A stretch of DNA of 64,000 bases from RYN-230 sp963844695 (lineage in GTDB: Bacteria > Actinomycetota > Actinomycetes > Streptosporangiales > Streptosporangiaceae): assembly GCA_963844695.1 (NCBI GenBank), contig CAWJPL010000043.1:1-64000 (forward strand). The letters run 5' to 3'. A program made the translations under genes and the position numbers. How positions within the stretch are numbered: position 1 is the first letter of the stretch; each line of letters begins with the position of its first letter. Below the pieces are notes generated by a model. The model was not told the DNA's origin, made no database searches, and worked only from the letters and a program-made list of their open reading frames with translations. Positions 28,748 through 36,574 of the stretch are shown in pieces.

Positions 28748-29614
28748 CCCATCGTCGCGCGCACCAGGAACGGCCTGGCCGCCGCCCGGCGCACGCTCGG
28801 CTCCCCGGTAGTGCTCGTCCCGACCATGGGCGCGCTGCACGAGGGACACCGGGTGCTGATCCGCCGGGCCCGGGAGCTGGCTGGCCCGGACGGAAGCGTG
28901 GTGGTGTCCGTGTTCGTCAACCCGCTGCAGTTCGGGGCGGGCGAGGACCTGGACCGCTACCCCCGCTCGCTCCTCGCCGACGTCTTCATCGCGGCCGAGG
29001 AGGGCGCGGACCTGGTGTTCGCGCCGCCCGCCGTCCAGATGTACCCGCGGCCCCAGCTGGTCACGGTGGATCCCGGCCCGGTGGGCGGGGTCCTGGAAGG
29101 GGAGTCGCGGCCGGGGCATTTCTCCGGCGTGCTGACCGTGGTGGCGAAGCTGCTCCAGCTGATCCGCCCGGACGCCGCGATGTTCGGGGAGAAGGACGCG
29201 CAGCAGCTCGCGCTGGTCCGCCGGATGGTGCAGGACGTCGACCTGGGCGTCGAGATCGTCGGTGTGCCCACGGTGCGCGACCCCGACGGGCTCGCGATCT
29301 CCAGCCGGAACCGGTTCCTGTCCCCGGCCGAGCGGCAGACCGCCCTGCTGCTGCCCGCCGCGCTGCGGGCCGGCCAGGAGGCGGCCCACGCCGGGCCGGC
29401 CGCGGTCCGCAAGGCCGCGGGCGAGGTCCTCGCCACGACCACGGACCCGCCGCTGCAGCTGGACTACCTGGCCCTGGTCGACCCGGACACGTTCGAGGAG
29501 GCCGGCGAGGACTACGCGGGGCCGGCCCGGCTCCTGGTAGCCGCGCGGGTCGGTGCCACCCGGCTGATCGACAACACCCCGCTGAGCCTGGAGTGCCATG
29601 CTGCTGACGATTGA
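28742..29614 (+). CDS. panC: Pantothenate synthetase
   Basis: A 290-residue enzyme ligating pantoate and beta-alanine. Signatures: VPTMGALHEGH, VSVFVNPLQFG, GHFSGVLTVVAKLLQ, FGEKDAQQLALVRRM and ISSRNRFLS. Start ATG 28742 (a second ATG follows at once). It has no clear SD but overlaps the stop of a mini-ORF created by the 26-bp duplication, so reinitiation is plausible. The end overlaps coaX; panD, which I recall following panC in M. tuberculosis, is absent here. Confidence 0.95.
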   Translation: MMPIVARTRNGLAAARRTLGSPVVLVPTMGALHEGHRVLIRRARELAGPDGSVVVSVFVNPLQFGAGEDLDRYPRSLLADVFIAAEEGADLVFAPPAVQMYPRPQLVTVDPGPVGGVLEGESRPGHFSGVLTVVAKLLQLIRPDAAMFGEKDAQQLALVRRMVQDVDLGVEIVGVPTVRDPDGLAISSRNRFLSPAERQTALLLPAALRAGQEAAHAGPAAVRKAAGEVLATTTDPPLQLDYLALVDPDTFEEAGEDYAGPARLLVAARVGATRLIDNTPLSLECHAADD

Positions 29615-30438
29615 CGTAGGCAACACCAACACCGTGCTGGGCATGTTCGACGGCGACCAGATCGTCGAGCACTGGCGGATCAACACCGACCCGGACCGGA
29701 CCGCGGACGAGATCGCCGTCTTGCTGCAGCGGCCTGCTCGAGCACAGCGCGCTGGTCAAGGACGCGGACGTGAGCGGGATCGCGCTGTGTTCCACGGTGC
29801 CCTCGGTGCTGCACGAGATGCGGGAGATGTGCCGCCGGTACTACCGGGACATCCCGGCGCTGATCGTCGAGCCGGGCGTGCGCACCGGGGTGTCAGTCCG
29901 GATGGACAACCCCAAGGAAGTGGGCAGCGACCGCATCATGAACACCGTGGCCGCGGTCCACCTGTACGGCGGCCCGGCCATCGTGGTCGACTTCGGCACC
30001 TCCACCAACTTCGACGCGGCCAGCGCCCGGGGCGAGTTCGTCGGCGGGGCGCTGGCGCCGGGCATAGAGATCTCGGTGGACGCCCTGACCCGGCGGGCCG
30101 CGCAGCTGCTCAAGGTGGAACTGGCCCGGCCGCACCATGTGATCGGCAAGAACACCGTGGAGGCCCTGCAGTCCGGCATCATCTTCGGGTTCGCCGGCCA
30201 GGTCGAGGGGATCACGCGCCGGATGGCCGCGGAACTCGCCCCGGAGGACCCGGAGTCGGTGACGGTCATCGCGACCGGCGGGCTGGCCCCGCTGGTGATC
30301 GACGAGGTGAGCGTCATCGACGCGCACGAGCCGTGGCTGACCCTCATCGGGCTGCGCCTGGTGTTCGAGCGCAATAACCTCAACGCGTGGCCGGGGGCGT
30401 CCCGGGGCGCTCCAGGTAGGTCCGGTCCGGCTGGGTGA
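29598..30438 (+). CDS. coaX: Type III pantothenate kinase (frameshifted)
   Basis: CoaX phosphorylates pantothenate, the first step to CoA. The start ATG 29598 gives LLTIDVGNTNTVLGMFDGD, then IAVLLQ; one extra C near 29730 must be dropped to continue GLLEHSALVKDADVSGIALCS, then GVRTGVSVRMDNPKEVGSDRI, VVDFGTSTNFDA and GGALAPGIEIS. The second frame runs to 30438, about 20 codons past the usual end, overlapping the convergent GNAT gene by 59 bp. TSTNF is TTxTF-like in the family. The ATG overlaps panC by 17 nt. A real knockout would leave pantothenate phosphorylation to another kinase. Confidence 0.87.
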
Positions 30439-30823
30439 AGCCGAACCGCTCGTACAGCCGGTGCGCGTCCGCGGTGTGCAGCGTCCACCGGAACGACGCG
30501 CCCGGGCCCCGGTCGATCATCGTGGCCACCAGCTCCACGCCCAGGCCCTGGCCGCGGAACTCCTTGTCGACGTAGACGTCGGCCAGGTAGGCGAAGCCCG
30601 CCCCGTCCGACACGGCCCGGGCGAACCCGATCATCGCCCCGGTGGCGCTGTGGTAGACGCCGACGACCCGCCAGGCACTCTCGAGCTGCTGCTCGACGAC
30701 GCTGCGGGTCCGCCAGCGCGCCCAGTACGCCTCGGTGGACAGGAACCGCCACAGCGCGTCCCGGTCCACCCGGCCCAGGTCGTCGTCCAGCTCGAACTGC
30801 CCTTGCCCTGCGGTCCATCGCAC
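30380..30823 (-). CDS. GNAT-family N-acetyltransferase
   Basis: A 147-residue acetyltransferase. GFARAVSDGAGFAYLADVYVDKEFRGQGLGVELV contains the acetyl-CoA loop RGQGLG, and the C-terminus has HRLYERFGFT. The substrate is unknown. GTG 30823 has TACAGT 7 bases upstream, fitting a leaderless message. Its 3' end overlaps the end of coaX. Confidence 0.85.
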   Translation of the reverse strand: MRWTAGQGQFELDDDLGRVDRDALWRFLSTEAYWARWRTRSVVEQQLESAWRVVGVYHSATGAMIGFARAVSDGAGFAYLADVYVDKEFRGQGLGVELVATMIDRGPGASFRWTLHTADAHRLYERFGFTQPDRTYLERPGTPPATR

Positions 30824-30836
30824 GCCAAGGACTGTA
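30821..30836 (-). promoter_or_regulatory. Leaderless promoter of the GNAT gene
   Basis: TACAGT (minus strand, 30836-30831) lies 7 nt before GTG 30823. Confidence 0.5.
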
Positions 30837-30866
30837 TCCGGGTGGGCTGCCCGGCTTCGCCCTCAT

Positions 30867-31469
30867 TTACCGTGCGCCCGCGGCGAGCTCGGCCCGCGGG
30901 TGGCGGCTGGTGGCCTGCAGGCCGTGGTCGATGAAGTTGATCATCCAGGTGAAGCTGTCGTCGACATCGGTGTCGATCTGGAAGCCGCCGGCTGCTTCCA
31001 GGGTCGCGAATCCGTGCAGCATGCTGCGGAGCATTCGCAGGGCGTGGATCTCCTGGCCGGGGTCCAGCCGGTACCCGCGCAGCATGGCCGCCCAGGAGGC
31101 GAGCACCCGGTCCACGGCCGGGATGAGCGGGTCGTCGGGCCCGGTCGGGCGGGCAGCGTTGCCCGCCGCGTACCGGCCGGGATGCTCCAGCACGTACATC
31201 CGCATCGCCTGTGCGCCGGCGGCGAGGGCGTCGCTGCCCGCCCGCCCCTGGGTGGCGTCGCGGATGGCGTCAGCGACCTCAGTCATGGCCAGGATGGCGA
31301 TGCGGTGGGCGAGATGGGCCTGGCTGGTGACGTGGTTGTAGAGCGCCGGGGTCTTGACCCCGAGCCGTTCGGCGAGCAGGCCCATGCTGAGCTGGTCGAA
31401 GCCGACCTCGTCGGCCAGCAGGGCGCCGGCTTCGGTGACCGACGCCGGGCTGAGTCCGGCCCTAGGCAC
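30867..31469 (-). CDS. TetR-family transcriptional regulator
   Basis: A 200-residue TetR-type regulator: helix-turn-helix LSMGLLAERLGVKTPALYNHV followed by a ligand domain with the WHG-like EAAGGFQIDTDVDDSF end. It is last in an operon with an alpha/beta hydrolase, overlapping its stop by 8 nt. The AT-rich palindromic stretch before the hydrolase (32311-32358) is the likely operator. The ligand is unknown, perhaps the hydrolase substrate. Confidence 0.88.
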   Translation of the reverse strand: MPRAGLSPASVTEAGALLADEVGFDQLSMGLLAERLGVKTPALYNHVTSQAHLAHRIAILAMTEVADAIRDATQGRAGSDALAAGAQAMRMYVLEHPGRYAAGNAARPTGPDDPLIPAVDRVLASWAAMLRGYRLDPGQEIHALRMLRSMLHGFATLEAAGGFQIDTDVDDSFTWMINFIDHGLQATSRHPRAELAAGAR

Positions 31470-32310
31470 GCGTCAGCGCTTTGGCCAGGAACGGCAGAGC
31501 CAGCGCGAGCACCTCGTCGGGCGTCTGGGCGTGCGGGTAGTGACCGGCGCCCTCGATGACCACCAGCTCACCGAGACCAGCGGGCAGGTCGGCGATGATC
31601 TTCTCGCCCTCGGCGCGCGGGTCGGCCCAGTCGGGGTCGAGACTGCCCTCGATCACCAGGACTGGGCAGGTGACGTTGGGCAGCTGCGCAGCGGCGTCGC
31701 CCGGGCTGGCCTTGCACATGGCCTGCAGGGCCTTCATCCGGCCGGGTTCGCTCAGCTTGGCCTCGATGCGCGCCAGTTCGCTGCCCCAGTCGGCAGGCTT
31801 GACCGGATACGCCAGGTCGAGATACTTCTTCCAGCTCGACAGGCTTCCCCGGACGAGGACCTGCGCCAGCTGGGTGTACCCGGCCCGGAAGCGCTTCACC
31901 CGGACCAGCCCGCCAAGGTCGAACGGCTGTTTGCGGGTGAACGGCGCCAGCTCGATGACACCGGTGATCACCTCGGGTGCGGTGGCAGCCGCGATCGTCG
32001 CGGCGCCGCCGCTGATCGACTGCCCGATGATCACGGCCGGACCACCCAGGTGACGCACGACAGCAACCAGGTCACCGGCGATGTCGGTGCGGCTGTAACC
32101 GTCCCAGCCGAGGCTGGAGTCACCACAACCGCGGATGTCGACGTTCGCGACCCGGTAACCGGCCGCGGCCAGCGCCGGGGCGAGGAAACGGTAGGAGTGC
32201 CGGCTGTCACCGATGCCGTGCGCGAGAACGACGAGCGGGCCCTGCCCGGTCACGTCGTAAGCGAGGGTGTTGCCGGCGATGCTCAAGTGCTCGGGCACGA
32301 CGTCCTCCAT
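31462..32310 (-). CDS. Alpha/beta hydrolase
   Basis: A 282-residue alpha/beta-fold hydrolase. VVLAHGIGDSRHSYRFLAPAL forms the oxyanion region, GQSISGG the nucleophile elbow, EGSLDPDWA a likely acid segment and EGAGHYPHAQ the catalytic His. The sequence resembles haloalkane dehalogenase/lactonase-type proteins but the reaction cannot be told. ATG 32310. It forms a unit with the TetR gene, with a strikingly AT-rich promoter for this genome, consistent with an acquired detoxification cassette. Confidence 0.86.
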   Translation of the reverse strand: MEDVVPEHLSIAGNTLAYDVTGQGPLVVLAHGIGDSRHSYRFLAPALAAAGYRVANVDIRGCGDSSLGWDGYSRTDIAGDLVAVVRHLGGPAVIIGQSISGGAATIAAATAPEVITGVIELAPFTRKQPFDLGGLVRVKRFRAGYTQLAQVLVRGSLSSWKKYLDLAYPVKPADWGSELARIEAKLSEPGRMKALQAMCKASPGDAAAQLPNVTCPVLVIEGSLDPDWADPRAEGEKIIADLPAGLGELVVIEGAGHYPHAQTPDEVLALALPFLAKALTRA

Positions 32311-32358
32311 AAGTTAATTAATCTCGTTAACTACAAACTAGTCGCATTAACTAGTTGT
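32311..32358 (-). promoter_or_regulatory. AT-rich putative TetR operator
   Basis: A 48-bp AT-rich island holds TTAATTAA, GTTAAC, two TTAACTA direct repeats and the palindrome AACTAGTT immediately before the hydrolase ATG, in an otherwise GC-rich region. Confidence 0.6.
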
Positions 32359-32486
32359 GTCAACGACCTGCCGCGCGCGCTCACGCTGATCACCTCCCAC
32401 GGCGCGGTGGGAGGCGTCGTATCAGCCAGTCTGGGACCTCGCCGGTCACCCCACCCTCTCCCACCCCTTCTGTCACCGGGGCGCTT

Positions 32487-32536
32487 CGTGATCAACTGAT
32501 TGGTGTCGTCCCGGCAACACCAATCGGTTGATCACG
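32487..32536. repeat. 20-bp inverted repeat (stem-loop) before lysS
   Basis: The arms 32487-32506 and 32517-32536 are complementary at 19 of 20 positions (the exception can pair G-U on one strand), with a 10-nt loop. It ends 10 bp before the lysS -10 box. No T-run follows on either strand. Confidence 0.9.
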
Positions 32537-32546
32537 AGCGGCTGGG

Positions 32547-32558
32547 TACGCTCGACGG
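32547..32558 (+). promoter_or_regulatory. Leaderless promoter of lysS
   Basis: TACGCT (32547-32552) then six bases to GTG 32559. That GTG opens a frame (VDQDGIQDGVAAAP) one base out of register with the LysRS frame. Confidence 0.5.
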
Positions 32559-32635
32559 GTGGACCAGGATGGCATTCAGGATGGTGTGGCCGCCGCGCCG
32601 GATCGGCATCGGAGGACACGGGCGTTCCGGAGCAG

Positions 32636-34087
32636 ATGCGGGTCCGGCTGGACAAGCGGCAGCGGCTGCTGGACGAGGGCGTGGACCCGTATCCGGTCGG
32701 TTTCCCGCGGACCGCGACCATCGCCGAGGTCCGGGCCCGCTACCCCGATCTGGAGCCGGACACCTACACCGGCGACCGGGTCGGCGTCACCGGCCGGGTG
32801 ATGCTGTCGCGGTCCGGCGGGAAGCTGTCCTTCGCCACCATCCGGGACGGCACCGGCGACATCCAGGTCATGATCTCCCTGGACCGGGTCGGCGAGGAGG
32901 CGCTCGCCGCCTGGAAGCGGGACGTGGACCTGGGCGACCATATCGGGGTGGAAGGTGAGGTGATCACCTCCCGCCGCGGTGAGCTGTCCATTCTTGCCGA
33001 CCGCTATGCGATTACCGCCAAGGGCCTGCGGCCACTGCCGGAAAAGCATAAGGGGCTCAGTGACGCAGAGACCCGGGTGCGCCACCGTTATGTGGACCTG
33101 ATCGTCAATCCGGAGGCCAGGAGGATGGCCGGAATCCGGGCGGCAGTGATCCAGTCCATCCGCCACGACCTGCATCAACGAGGTTTCCTTGAGGTGGAGA
33201 CGCCGGTCCTGCAGGCGGTGCACGGCGGCGCCAACGCGCGCCCGTTCATCACCCGGATCAACGCCTACAACATGGAGCTCTACCTGCGGATCGCCCTGGA
33301 ACTTTATCTCAAACGGCTTGTGGTCGGCGGGATCGAGAAAGTTTATGAAATCGGCCGTATCTTCCGCAACGAAGGCGTCGACTCCACGCACAATCCCGAG
33401 TTCACCATGCTGGAGGCGTATGAGGCCTACGGCGACTACGACACGGTAGCCACCCTGACCCGGGAACTGATCCAGAACGCGGCGGTGGCGGTGTACGGCG
33501 CCCCGGTGGCGCGCCGGGACGGGCAGGAGTACGACATCGGCGGCGAGTGGCCGTCCACGACGGTGTACGGCGCGATCTCCGCCGCCCTGGGCGACGAGAT
33601 CGACCCGGGCACCGGCGAGGACCGGCTGCGCAAGCTGTGCGCCCAGGCGGGCGTGCCCGCCGAGCCCGGCTGGGGACACGGCCAGATCGTGCTGGAGATG
33701 TACGAGCGGCTGGTGGAGGAACGAACGGTGGAGCCGACGTTCTACCGTGACTTCCCGGTCGAGGTGTCCCCGCTGACCCGGGCCCACCGGGAGGACCCGC
33801 GGCTGGCTGAGCGCTGGGACCTGGTCGCGTTCGGCACCGAGCTCGGCACCGGGTACTCGGAGCTGGTCAACCCGGTCGAGGAACGCCGCAGGCTCACCGC
33901 CCAGTCGCTGCTCGCGGCGGGCGGCGATGCGGAGGCCATGCAGCTGGACGAGGACTTCCTGCAGGCGCTGGAGTACGGGATGCCGCCGACCGGCGGCGTG
34001 GGCGTGGGCATCGACCGGGTGCTGATCATGCTCACTGGCGAGAACATCCGGGAGACCACCCTGTTCCCCCTGGTCCGGCCGCAGTAA
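32636..34087 (+). CDS. lysS: Lysyl-tRNA synthetase, class II
   Basis: At least 483 residues from ATG 32636: MRVRLDKRQRLLDEG, the OB-fold anticodon domain, then class II motif 1 (IRHDLHQRGFLEVETPVL), motif 2 (GRIFRNEGVDSTHNPEFTMLEAY) and motif 3 (GVGVGIDRVLIML). The family normally has 15-25 more residues. A leaderless promoter points to GTG 32559, which would need one inserted base before 32636 to join this frame; the alternative is TTG 32528, whose translation (much Trp/Gly) looks non-coding. The synthetase follows coaX as in M. tuberculosis, with the GNAT and TetR/hydrolase genes between. Confidence 0.93.
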   Translation: MRVRLDKRQRLLDEGVDPYPVGFPRTATIAEVRARYPDLEPDTYTGDRVGVTGRVMLSRSGGKLSFATIRDGTGDIQVMISLDRVGEEALAAWKRDVDLGDHIGVEGEVITSRRGELSILADRYAITAKGLRPLPEKHKGLSDAETRVRHRYVDLIVNPEARRMAGIRAAVIQSIRHDLHQRGFLEVETPVLQAVHGGANARPFITRINAYNMELYLRIALELYLKRLVVGGIEKVYEIGRIFRNEGVDSTHNPEFTMLEAYEAYGDYDTVATLTRELIQNAAVAVYGAPVARRDGQEYDIGGEWPSTTVYGAISAALGDEIDPGTGEDRLRKLCAQAGVPAEPGWGHGQIVLEMYERLVEERTVEPTFYRDFPVEVSPLTRAHREDPRLAERWDLVAFGTELGTGYSELVNPVEERRRLTAQSLLAAGGDAEAMQLDEDFLQALEYGMPPTGGVGVGIDRVLIMLTGENIRETTLFPLVRPQ

Positions 34088-34099
34088 CCGGGCTGGCCG

Positions 34100-35008
34100 T
34101 CACCCCCCGTCCACGCGGTTGAACATGGCCAGCACCTGCGTCCGCTGCGCCTCAGGGAGAGCGCCGAACCGGGCCAGGGCCTCCTCAGGGGTCCGGACAT
34201 CCGCGAACGCGGCCAGTGGCGTGCCGGACCGGGCCAGCCGCTCGCGCTCGTCCGGCGTGAGGCCCTGCAGGAACGCGATCGCGTCGTCGACGTCGTGCAG
34301 CTGGCTGATCCGGGCGACCAGGTCGTCCGCCGAGTGGTCGACCTGGCTGGGCATCACCGGGCCGGGGATCGCGGTGACGATGTCCAGCACCTCGCCGACC
34401 CGGCTGCTGACCTCGTCGAGCCTGCGGAACTTGCCCTTGGCGACGCAGGCGAACAGGTACTCGCCCAGCCAGAACACCCAGTCGTCGCGCATCATGATGC
34501 GCTGCTGGACGTCGGGCGTGAGGACCTGCAGGATGAACCCGGCGTCGGTCGCGCTGACCCTGAACTGGTCATCGAAGGCCCGGTTGCCGGTCTCGGTTCG
34601 GCCCAGCTGCCGGAGCCGCGGGATCCGGTACGGCTGGACAATGGCCGGGGGCACGATGGTGGCCAGCTCGACCGCGCACACCGCCACGTCAGGGTGGAAG
34701 TGCCCCGCCTGGAACAGGGCGGGGTCGATGTAGGTGTGCGCGTTCGCGACGATCACCGTCCGGCCGCGGATGCTGGTCCGGAGCGCGTCACTGAACGTGG
34801 TGTCACCGACCGTGCGCTGGGTGGTGTCGGTCTGGCGCGGGGCCCCGTACATGGCGCGGGTGATGTCGTGGATGCCGTCCACGACATGGTGGTGGAACGG
34901 CGGCCCGGCCACCGGCTGCCAGCCCTGGCCCGCGGCCTGCTCAGTCAGGGCGGGAAGCCCGGGCGGGACGACGGGGGCCGGTGGGCGGCGGCGGCCGAAG
35001 AGTGGCAT
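34100..35008 (-). CDS. Hypothetical protein, 302 aa
   Basis: I do not recognise the family. The N-terminus is basic (MPLFGRRRPP) followed by Pro/Ala, with no membrane helix. A central beta-rich region has HHHVVDGIHDITRAMYGAPR and TVIVANAHTYIDPALF; the C-terminal 80 residues are predicted helical and acidic, with two DLVARISQLHD/EEALARFGAL-type helices. The coding bias is clear on this strand. It is convergent with lysS and codirectional, at 84 bp, with no gene between it and the NlpC/P60 gene upstream. Confidence 0.72.
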   Translation of the reverse strand: MPLFGRRRPPAPVVPPGLPALTEQAAGQGWQPVAGPPFHHHVVDGIHDITRAMYGAPRQTDTTQRTVGDTTFSDALRTSIRGRTVIVANAHTYIDPALFQAGHFHPDVAVCAVELATIVPPAIVQPYRIPRLRQLGRTETGNRAFDDQFRVSATDAGFILQVLTPDVQQRIMMRDDWVFWLGEYLFACVAKGKFRRLDEVSSRVGEVLDIVTAIPGPVMPSQVDHSADDLVARISQLHDVDDAIAFLQGLTPDERERLARSGTPLAAFADVRTPEEALARFGALPEAQRTQVLAMFNRVDGG

Positions 35009-35092
35009 CGCTCCTCCTGGGGTCCAGCGGCATCGAGCAGATGTAACTCTGCACCGTCCCGGAGCGCTACGCCACGTCGAAGGCCACTGCCT

Positions 35093-36139
35093 TCAGATGA
35101 TGCGGACCGCGCCCACGAACACGTTCCACATCACCGGCTGGACCTGGACGACCTGACCGGTGGAGGGGGCGTCCACCATCAGGCCGTCGCCCAGGTAGAT
35201 GCCGACGTGGTCGATGCCTGCGTAGAAGAACACCAGGTCGCCCGGCTCGAGCTGGCTCCGCGAGATGTGCTCGCCCATGTTGTACTGCGAGACGGTGTAG
35301 TGCGGCAGGCTGATGCCGACCTGCGCGTACGCCCACAACACCAGGCCGGAGCAGTCGAACGTGCTTGGCCCCGCCGCGCCCCACACGTACTCGTCGCCCC
35401 GCCGGGTCATCGCGTACCGCAGCGCCTCCGCACCGACCGTGTTGGCGGTGGGCAGGTTGATGTTCGGGTAGTTCCCGGTGCGCTGGTAAATGGTCATGGC
35501 CTGGGAGAACGCCGCGCTGTTGAGCGTGTTCACCTTGTTCTGGATGATCTTCTTCTTGGCGGCCATGGACTTGGCCAGGGTGGCCACCTTGGTCATCTGC
35601 TGCACCGCGGTGTCGTGCGCCCGGCGGGCGGCCGCCTCGGCGGTGGACAGCGCGCTGACCCGGTCCCCGTTCTCTGTCTGCAGCTGCTGCATGATCGCGG
35701 CCCGGCTGAGCATCGTGCCGGTGTCTGTGGAGGTAAGGACCTGGAGCGGGGTGGCCAGGCCGCCGTTCATGTAACTTTCCGCGGCCAGCTGGCCGATCGC
35801 GGCCTGTCCCGACACGAGCCGGGTGGCGTCCTGCCGGTAGGTGGTCAACGCGGTCTTCGCCTCGGCGCGGGCCTCGCTCATCTGGATGCGGAGCCCGTCG
35901 TACTGCTCGCTCAGCACGTCGATCTGGTGGCCCAGGCTCTTGGCCTGCGCCACCAGGCTGGCCAGATCGGGCTGCGGGCGGCTGACGGCCGCGCTGCTCA
36001 CCGTGGCGGGCAGCACCAGGCTGACGGCCGCGGCCACCCCGCCCACGGTGGCTACCTGCCGCCACAGGCGGTGCCGGAACCCGGCCGCACGCAACCGCCG
36101 TGCCTTCGGCGCAAGTCCGGCTGAGGGCCAGCGTTCCAC
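35093..36139 (-). CDS. NlpC/P60 peptidoglycan endopeptidase (RipA-like)
   Basis: A 348-residue secreted cell-wall hydrolase. A signal peptide (VATVGGVAAAVSLVLPATVSSA) is followed by a long coiled coil (about 55-215) and a C-terminal NlpC/P60 domain with DCSGLVLWAYAQVG (catalytic Cys about 262), DHVGIYLG (His about 310) and the third polar position in DAPSTGQVV. It cleaves stem peptides, typically D-Glu-mDAP, during growth or division. GTG 36139 follows GAGAGGAG. The leader is a ydaO-type c-di-AMP riboswitch, so expression should respond to DisA activity. Confidence 0.93.
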   Translation of the reverse strand: MERWPSAGLAPKARRLRAAGFRHRLWRQVATVGGVAAAVSLVLPATVSSAAVSRPQPDLASLVAQAKSLGHQIDVLSEQYDGLRIQMSEARAEAKTALTTYRQDATRLVSGQAAIGQLAAESYMNGGLATPLQVLTSTDTGTMLSRAAIMQQLQTENGDRVSALSTAEAAARRAHDTAVQQMTKVATLAKSMAAKKKIIQNKVNTLNSAAFSQAMTIYQRTGNYPNINLPTANTVGAEALRYAMTRRGDEYVWGAAGPSTFDCSGLVLWAYAQVGISLPHYTVSQYNMGEHISRSQLEPGDLVFFYAGIDHVGIYLGDGLMVDAPSTGQVVQVQPVMWNVFVGAVRII

Positions 36140-36151
36140 GAGCTCTCCTCT

Positions 36152-36300
36152 CTCATCCCGCCTGCCGGGTTAGCTGACGGGTTCGGGCCAGAGGAGCCCT
36201 ACCGCTGGGCGCAGCCATGCGCCCGCTCGCGGATTCACCCCGGGAACCTGGGTCCCCGGCTTTCTGGCCGCGTCCAGCGGCACAGAAACTCGGCGGCCGT
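36152..36300 (-). ncRNA. ydaO/yuaA c-di-AMP riboswitch
   Basis: The minus-strand leader of the NlpC/P60 gene carries the conserved ydaO segments in order: ACCCAGGTTCCCGGGGTGAA, TCC, GCATGG, GTAGGGCT, and CCGAACCCGTCAGCTAACC then CGGCAGGCGG, ending just before the SD. In streptomycetes the same class precedes rpfA and NlpC/P60 genes and turns them off when c-di-AMP is high. The 5' limit is approximate. Confidence 0.92.
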
Positions 36301-36501
36301 GCCGCCTTCTGGGGGGCTGGAGTGCAGCACGGTGACAGCGATGCAGATTAATGGATCACAGGCCGCCCGGTGGCGGAACGGCAGAATCCCCGACCCCAGA
36401 CGGGCCAAGTGGTCAGGCCGAAATCAGGACGTGATGGGCCAGCGTAAAGCTCGGGCCGGCCGGCTGAAATCAATCCGTGATTGAGCGACTACTCAAAGCT
36501 C

Positions 36502-36520
36502 AAAAGGCGGCTGCGCCGCC
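36502..36520 (-). terminator. Rho-independent-like terminator
   Basis: On the minus strand GGCGGC-GCA-GCCGCC is followed by TTTTG, one of the few U-tailed hairpins here. It could end readthrough from the large EndoQ-UvrD gene before it reaches the riboswitch. Confidence 0.5.
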
Positions 36521-36574
36521 AGTAGTTCCACCGGGGACGGCCCAGCCCGGGCCAGCGGCTAGGGTGTGCGGGCG

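Noticed and set aside
26621..29686. A 1021-codon open frame on the minus strand
   Set aside because: Only its last 330 codons are a real methyltransferase; the rest is antisense to DUF2520 and PanC. The true N-terminus is in another frame at 27606-27671.
32487..32558. T-box or leader attenuator for lysS
   Set aside because: The hairpin lies upstream of the likely transcription start, and no T-box consensus or specifier loop was seen.
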